Positions 57,682 to 64,000 of a stretch of 64,000 nucleotides of DNA are shown piece by piece (position 1 is the stretch's first letter; each line of letters begins with the position of its first letter). The translations under genes and the position numbers were made by a program. This DNA comes from Primulina eburnea (Eukaryota > Streptophyta > Magnoliopsida > Lamiales > Gesneriaceae): contig NC_133108.1 of the NCBI RefSeq assembly GCF_022965805.1, forward strand, positions 20,675,545-20,739,544. The letters run 5' to 3'. The notes under the pieces are model-generated. The model did no database searches and was not told the DNA's origin. It worked only from the letters and a program-made list of their open reading frames with translations.

Positions 57682-58257
57682 CTAAGCACGGTTAACTCCA
57701 TCTCTCTGACTGAACTCAGATCTGAAATCTTATCAGGGGAAAACATGACTAACTTTCATATCATTGGTAAATCAGCCAATGATAGACTCAATTTTAGTAA
57801 ATCAACTGAAGACATAAGGAGTCATTCTGCTTCTTTCTGTACTAATCGAATTATAGTTAGTACGAATTATCAAGGAATTCTCAATCTAGAATCCTTATCG
57901 TACAGTACTCATCCCTTGGCCATCTCAGGTTCAATTCTCACCCTCTTCTAAAATTAATCTAGGGTAGCTCTGTACCTGATCCGCATATCAATACCCGTAA
58001 TGCAGTCCCAAACTCAGACATCATTGGTACAATACTAGCTACCATATATTCTAACTCGATCTCATTCTTATCCTACTGTAGTATACCAGATCTAACAGAA
58101 CTCACTGATACCAGATCTTTTCTCAAAGGAATAGAAACACATACTACAGTAACTAGGGATTCAACAAATAATGCATGGATCAATGCAAATTTTTTCAGAA
58201 ATAAAAATATGTGAAGCACCGGTATCCCTCAATACATATGCAGGATAATCAAACAAA
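57682..58257 (-). pseudogene. K protease remnant and deletion point
   Basis: On minus the protease active site reads RDTGASHIFISE (near 58210; DTG retained), followed by decayed protease and linker text with many stops. At about 57680-57700 this passes straight into the integrase zinc finger. RT, RNase H and the integrase approach are missing, a deletion of roughly 1.5 kb compared with F or J. Confidence 0.8.
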
Positions 58258-59366
58258 TCAGTTACCTGCAACATTATCATCTGGTGCTTCCTGAGCCTGC
58301 TCCTCGGTCAAAGCAAATACTCTGGCTTGCTGTCTAGGAGGCTGGCCGACTGTCTGGCTTCCTCCTGGCCTCTGCTGTGACTGAGATGGTGCTGGCTGAA
58401 ATGAAGGAACAGCAGCTGATCGTCTACTCCACTGTGCCGCTGATCCAGATGGTTCGGCTCCCTGGGATCTTTGGGAAACCCTCTGTGGACATACTCTGGC
58501 AAAATGTCCCTGTTGCTTACAAAAGTGGCAATTACCAAGTACTCCTTGGCATTGTTCAGTGGAATGTCTTCCGCCACAATTTCCGCAGTAAACACCAGTA
58601 TAACTCTGCTGAGAACCACTAGAGCTAGAAGAACTGCCGCCAGGTTTCTTAAACTGCTTTCCTCTAGCCTTTAGAAAATCTTTTCTTCCACCACTGCTAC
58701 TGCCACTCTCGAATCGGGGAGGTGATTGCTGTGGTCTCAACACTGGAGGAACAAATTCAGCTCCTCTCTGCCTTATCAGGCCTGCTTCAGCGCCCTTTGC
58801 TCTATTCATGGCATCAGCAAAGTTATTCGGTCGTCCTGTGTTCACCAAGGTAAATATATCGGGATTCAAGCCATTGATGAACTGATCAGCAACGGCTTCG
58901 TCATTTTCAGACACATGAGGAGCAAACTTCAACAAGGTAGAGAACTTGGTCACATATTCTTCAATGTTCAGCTGACCCTGTCTCAAATTGGCAAACTCCG
59001 CTCCCTTGTCTTTTCTGTACGATATTGGGAAAAATCTCTGATAAAACTCAGTTTTAAACACATCCCAAGTAATAATCGTACCTCGTTGCTCCAAGGCCCT
59101 CTTCATTGTAACCACCAGCTTTGTGCAACATCCAGCAACTGGTGTCCAATCAATTTAATCCGGCGCTCATCACTGTACTCCAGTGAATTAAACAGCATCT
59201 CAATGCTACCTAACCAACTCTCACACTCGACTGACGTCTCAGTACCTTTCAGAGTGGGTGGTTTGAATGACTGAAACCTCTTCAGCAAGGTTTCCATTGG
59301 AGTCGGTGTTACATCCATTGGAGGATTCGATGTACTACCCTGTTCTGGAATTCGTCTAGGAGGCAT
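58258..59366 (-). pseudogene. K gag
   Basis: It starts MPPRRIPEQGSTSNPPMD at 59366. The N-terminal capsid part (RFQSFKPPTLKGTETSVECE, LIGHQLLDVAQSWWL) is open to about 59105, where one frameshift leads to the second open stretch (58258-59115). That stretch contains FKTEFYQRFFPISYRKDKGAE, LRQGQLNIEEYVTKFSTLL, a Ser/Gly/Gln-rich basic region and two intact zinc knuckles (CGNCGGRHSTEQC, CHFCKQQGHFARVC). It ends DDNVAGN with a stop at the start of protease. No gag/pro intron is present. Confidence 0.9.
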
Positions 59367-59653
59367 ATCTGAAACTCAAAAAGATTATTGACCCAATCCA
59401 ACACATCTGTTTCAATTCAATCTCCCTCCCGATCATCTTACTGCTGATCGAGAAGCAATTCAGATTCGTGCCCAATAATACATATTACAAAATCAAATCA
59501 GATAAATCAAGTAACATGTATTATATAAAGCAGTAAGCATGCTAGCAATCATAAGCAAGGAAAGAAAACCTCAATCTACCCCGCTCACTATCCTCTTCTA
59601 TCTCAATCTCAAGAATCTACAGTTCTAGTACCTACAGCTCTGATACCACCTGT
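59367..59653 (-). other. K leader and primer-binding site
   Basis: Minus TGGTATCAGAGC at 59637-59648, five bases from the 5' LTR, is a perfect initiator-tRNA-Met-type site. The leader of about 270 nt lies between it and the gag start. Confidence 0.92.
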
Positions 59654-61679
59654 TGTGGGGACCCGGACGCTAATCAAGTTCTTAATCATCATTGGGACTA
59701 ATTAATCAATTATAAACAGGTTCTAAAAATTTTTTCTTTTAATATACAAAGCGGAAACGTAATGTAATTAAATTCAAATTACATATTAAACATAAACATA
59801 CACATCCTGTATTATCTACAAGGATTCAACTAGGTTCAACTACATATCAGTGCTGAATCCTAAGTTGCTTCGAAGCCCGGATCTCCACGCTATCTAGTCC
59901 AGCCTCTTTCTTTTCTTGACCCTGAACCTGCCCCAGCTGTTGTCATGCACACATACAAAACAAGACAACAGCCGGATAACTCCGGTGAGATATAAATATC
60001 CCAGTATAAACAATGTAAACATGCAATCATATAAAAACATATATAAAAGCATATAAGCAATAATCATAACATGTATCAAATCAGAACATGAAGCAATATC
60101 AAGAATAACTCTTATTCTAAACATGTACCATCATCAGGAAAATAATCAACATCAAATAATATAAATCAATATCAAGCATTGAATCACACTCAGACTCAAA
60201 CTCAACTCAAACAACGCGTCATCTCAGACTCAACTCAACTCTAACCTAGGGATCCCGATGTCTGGATATAGGTAATTATATCGAATCTCAGTTGATAGGA
60301 ATGAATCAATCCCTAAACGGCATCGATATAATTAATATCTCCAGTGTCTGGGCGAATCAGCCGCAGAATTGACGACTCAGCCAATAACCTGACGAATCAG
60401 CCAGTAATTAGGCGAATCAGCCAATAATCAGACAACTCAGCCTGTAATTAAGCGAATCAGCTTAAGTTTAGACGAATCAGTCTATAACCCGACGAATCAG
60501 CCGGTGACTAGGCGAATCAGCCTATGACTCAACGACTCAGAAATCAATACATGCAGTCAGTATCTAAGCAAATCAATCAATGACTAGCGAATCAGCAGTC
60601 ATTACATGCGGTGGCTATAAATCAATAGACAACAAATATCAATCTCATCAATTACAAGAATCAATGTAATAAACTAAGTATGTGATTTAGGGAAACTCAA
60701 GTCAAACCTTCCTCGAGTTGTGCAATCCCAACACAACATTAATTTATACCTTTCACTCTGATACTCTGACTCTGTCGAAGTCTCGAACCCAACCCTGTCA
60801 ATACTCAATCTGGCAATGACAATATTGATATTCTGTATTAATATTCAAATCAAATCACAACATCTCTGTTTTATCAAATTCTGCCAGTACAATGGTACAA
60901 TCTTGCGATACCAGTAATACCACACCAGTATATACTAATACCACTAATTTAAAATCAACCACTGTACAAATCTAACATCACATCTCAGTCAATTCCATTA
61001 TGAAATTCATAACAATTCCATATTCAGTCCGTTTCTTAATCTGACTTCGATTCTACGCTGTCTAACATGTCAAGAATAACATATCTGACGTATATTCAAT
61101 TCTAACCACATCATAATTTCAAAACATGTTAAAACGTAGTTAAACTTACGTCCAGTAGTAGCCTACGTTGATAGGAACTCGGTACCGAAGTCGGATTTAA
61201 AATCTAACGGACGGATTGGAATAAAAAGGCGTAAGGATTTCTTTGAAAGATTCTCGACCTCCTTCCTCGATTTTCTCTCTTTCATTCTGAGGAGAATCGC
61301 TTGTTTCTTATATATATATACAAGTTGGTCAGTTAAAGAAACGTGGCTTGTTTTCACCATTTTCAGGCGGCGCTCGAGCGGTGCAAATCTACCGCTCGAG
61401 CGCGGCATGTTCTGTCCGTGTTCTTCCGGATTGCACCTTTGGCGCTCGGGCGGTCAAAAACTACCGCCCCAGCGCCAAGTCTTCTGCCCGAGACAATTTC
61501 TTGATGCACACTGGCGCTCGAGCGGTCACTTCCTACCGCTCGGGCGCCAGACTTTCTGTCCCCAAGTGGTATAAATCATATACTTGGTCCGATTATACTC
61601 ATATTATCTTAACTCCAATAATCTCATGTTAATATAATTAAAATCTCATATTAACAGAATCAAGATCTTGGCCCTTACA
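59654..61679 (-). repeat. Element K 5' LTR
   Basis: A 2026-bp LTR near-identical to the left one. Differences include an extra T before the TA run and GCCCCAGC for GCCCGGGC in hairpin 2. The minisatellite is at 60351-60540 and the hairpin array at 61370-61549 with the same 71-bp spacing. It is followed by the CGAAG duplication and J RNase H. Confidence 0.97.
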
Positions 61680-61684
61680 CGAAG

Positions 61685-63649
61685 GTTGCGAGAAAAGTTT
61701 TCAGACATTGAAGGAAACTTGCATCCACGCCAGTGCTAATCTTACCTACTGAAGATAAGGAATTCACCATCTACAGTGACGCATCTAAAGAAGGTCTGGG
61801 ATGCGTACTCATGCAAGAGGGAAGAGTGATCGCCTATGCGTCAAGGCAGTTAAAGCCGCACGAAAAGAACTACCCTACGCATGATCTTGAGTTAGCAGCA
61901 ATTGTCTTCGCCTTAAAAATTTGGAGACACTACCTCTATGGCGCCAAGTGTGAAATTTTCACGGATCACCAAAGCCTCAAGTACTTGTTCATGCAAAAAG
62001 AACTAAACATGAGGCAAAGGCGATGGATCGAACTACTGAAGGATTACGACTTGACTATAAATTATCATCCGGGTAAAGCGAACAAAGTGGTTGATGCTCT
62101 GAGTCGGAAAAATGGAGGCAAGATCACCCTAGCTTCACTCTCCGCTCGGCCATGTCTGCAAGAGACCGTCAAGTTAAATCAGGACCGAGACCCCGAGCTA
62201 AAGAAACTTAAGGAACAAGTCGAAAGCAGGAAGTCTCAAGATTTGCAAATTGATGACAAGGGAGTCGTTTGGATGAAAGGACGACTGTGGGTACCAGACA
62301 GCGATAACCTCCGCCAAGAAATATTATCAGAAGCACACAAGTCCAAGTTTTCAGTCCATCCAGGAAGTACAAAAATGTACAGAGACCTTAAGGGTAATTT
62401 TTGGTGGAATGGAATGAAAAGAGATGTGGCAGAGTTTGTCTCAAAATGCCAAGTGTGTCAACAGGTCAAAGCAGAGCACCAGCGACCTGGAGGATTATTG
62501 CAACCTTTGGAGATACCCGAGTGGAAATGGGAGCACATCTCCATGGACTTTGTGGTAGGATTACCAAAGTCGAAGCAAGGTCAAGAGGGAATATGGGTAA
62601 TTGTAGATAGACTTACAAAATCTGCACACTTCCTACCCGTCCGGATGAAATACAATCTGGACAAGTTAGCTACACTGTACATGGACAATATCGTACGACT
62701 GCTTGGAGTGCCAGTGAGCATCCTATCTGATAGAGACCCAAGGTTTGTCTCACGTTTTTGGAAGAGCTTCCAAGGGGCCATGGGAACGAAAGTTACCCTT
62801 AGCACGGCCTATCACCCTCAAACCGATGGCCAAACCGAGAGAACAATTCAAACCCTAGAAGACATGCTGCGAGCATGCGCCCTAGAATTCAGTAGCAATT
62901 GGAGCAATCATCTACCATTGATCGAGTTTGCTTATAATAACAGCTATCACAGCAGTATTGGGATGGCTCCATATGAAGCTCTGTATGGAAGAAAATGTCA
63001 GTCACCCTTATATTGGGATGAAGTGGGAGAAAAGACAGTGGTAGGACCCGATCTCGTACAGATGACAGTAGACAAGGTTACAGTGGTCCGAGAGAAACTC
63101 AAGGCAGCTCAAGACAGACAAAAGAGCTGGGCCGACCTAAAAAGAAGGCCAGTGGAATTCAACGTTGGTGACAAGGCCTACGTAAAGGTCTCGCCTATGA
63201 AAGGAGTTGTCCGATTCAGTAAAACTGGGAAGCTGAACCCTCGCTATGTGGGACCCTTTGAAATTTTGGAGAAAGTGGGCACACTAGCATACAGATTGGC
63301 GCTGCCGCCGAACATGTCTAGAGTTCATAATGTGTTCCACGTGTCCCAACTACGGAAATATATCTCAGATCCAAGCCACGTGTTGGAAGTAGAACCGCTC
63401 ATAGTCGAAAGTAACTTGGGAGAAGAGCTGAAGTACGAAGAGGTTCTCATTAGAATCGTGGACACCAAGGACCAAGTGCTGAGGCGACGAATCATTCCCT
63501 ACGTCAAGGTACAATGGTCTAACCACACTGAAAGAGAAGCCACGTGGGAACTAGAAGAAAGGATGAGGGACCAGTACCCGTACCTCTTCATAGACCAAGC
63601 CAACCCAAGTTTCGAGGACGAAACTTCTCATAAGGAGGGAGGGATGTAA
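61685..63649 (+). pseudogene. J pol 3' part: RNase H, integrase, chromodomain
   Basis: Resumption of J pol after K. A small frameshift lies before 61733, then 638 open codons: RNase H ([55 protein letters not shown]), integrase zinc finger ([18 protein letters not shown]), and core with three acids ([39 protein letters not shown]). Then follow GPY/F ([14 protein letters not shown]), [13 protein letters not shown] and the chromodomain ([20 protein letters not shown]). The frame reads through the pre-PPT motif and polypurine tract and stops on the TAA of the 3' LTR terminus ATG-TAA (63647-63649). Confidence 0.95.
63610..63644 (+). promoter_or_regulatory. J pre-PPT motif and polypurine tract
   Basis: TTTCGAGGACGAAA (63610-63623) is followed by AAGGAGGGAGGGA (63632-63644), adjoining TGTAAAACC. 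Unlike F, H, K and L, both motifs lie inside the open reading frame. Confidence 0.9.
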
Positions 63650-64000
63650 AACCCAAGATTTTAAGTTATCGTTTTATCATGACAGTATATTTTGGATACC
63701 AGATTTTTATTTAAATTTTAGGATATGAGATTTTGCAAGATTTTAGTGAACAGTAATATCATGTATATTATTTAATATTAAGCAGATAAAGAGCTAAGAT
63801 TTGAGATAATTTTTGATACCGGGATAAAAATCAAGCATGGGATAATACCAACCCTAGAATTTCGAATTCAAGAGTTTATATATCATACAAATTTCGAAAA
63901 TTTGGTTGGATAAAGATTAGATTTTCGCGTATCACCAAGATTTAGATCACGATTTTGTTGGAGATTTGATACACGGATGATACCTATCGAGATAGCATCC
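63645..64000 (+). repeat. Element J 3' LTR, cut by window end
   Basis: The first 356 bp of the LTR appear identical to 50489-50844. It confirms that J is an LTR element whose 5' LTR is at 50489 and that K split it. Its distal end and target duplication are outside the window. Confidence 0.95.

Larger units (their letters stand above)
54414..61679 (-). mobile_element. Element K, Ty3/gypsy with both LTRs, RT and RNase H deleted
   Basis: A 7266-bp minus element lies inside J pol with a perfect target duplication CGAAG (54409-54413 and 61680-61684). LTRs 54414-56440 and 59654-61679 differ at about 20 sites over about 2.03 kb. The internal region is only 3.2 kb: gag, a worn protease, then a jump into the integrase zinc finger. 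Without RT and RNase H it could move only by using proteins of a relative. It is the only element with both ends visible and a clear history, having inserted after J. Confidence 0.97.

Noticed and set aside
59637..59648. Possible tRNA fragment (TGGTATCAGAGC and similar at 46889, 29087 and 51696)
   Set aside because: These are primer-binding sites complementary to the tRNA 3' end next to LTR edges, with no tRNA body.

Overview
This 64 kb window is plant (eudicot-type) heterochromatic DNA made almost wholly of nested LTR retrotransposons. Nearly all are Ty3/gypsy chromoviruses; one fragment is copia-type. I found no cellular gene, rRNA, tRNA or CRISPR array. The plant assignment rests on initiator-tRNA-Met-type primer sites (TGGTATCAGAGC), chromodomain-bearing integrases, TG...CA LTRs with 5-bp target duplications, and LTRs nested in LTRs. 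The flavour is asterid-like, but the species cannot be read from this sequence. Element letters below are local names.

Left part (1-16677): minus-strand pol and LTR of A1 (1-2130). B, a minus chromovirus of CRM/Reina flavour, is inserted in that LTR (2131-about 11327) and interrupted by solo LTR S (4835-6167) and copia fragment P (6905-10430). A second copy of the same A-LTR (A2, 11328-16677) carries a solo B LTR (B2, 11795-14928), which in turn carries solo LTR M (11880-13961).

Middle (16678-30361): element E, minus strand, flanked by CTATT/CTATC. Its left LTR holds solo LTRs Q and N. Its pol is broken by solo LTR O, and its 3' end is replaced by a gag-PR-RT piece of another element (G). 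A third A-type LTR (A3, 30799-31802) follows.

Right part (31803-64000) is a Russian doll opened from one side: A3 is cut by L, L by H, H by F, F by I, I by J, and J by K. Only K (54414-61679, target duplication CGAAG) has both outer ends in view. F (39203-49171) is the most complete element: gag, a GT-AG intron, then PR, RT, RNase H, integrase and chromodomain, silenced by three nonsense codons. J keeps PR(partial)/RT/RH/IN, has lost gag, and was split by K.

The least explained structure is an array of paired inverted arms in the LTRs of most of these elements. Arm cores lie 22-23 bp apart (about 8-nt loop) in the classes with CATATG or CTCGAG cores, and units repeat every about 71-74 bp. 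Architecture and period are shared, but stem sequence differs completely between LTRs (GCGCATATGCGC, GCGCTCGAGCGG, CACGGACCCC, CTAGGGCAGT), even between relatives at the same LTR position. A second candidate is the gag/pro intron of E and F, whose retention or splicing would set the Gag to Gag-Pol ratio. Lesions in every element suggest none is autonomous now, though F, J and K are young by LTR identity.
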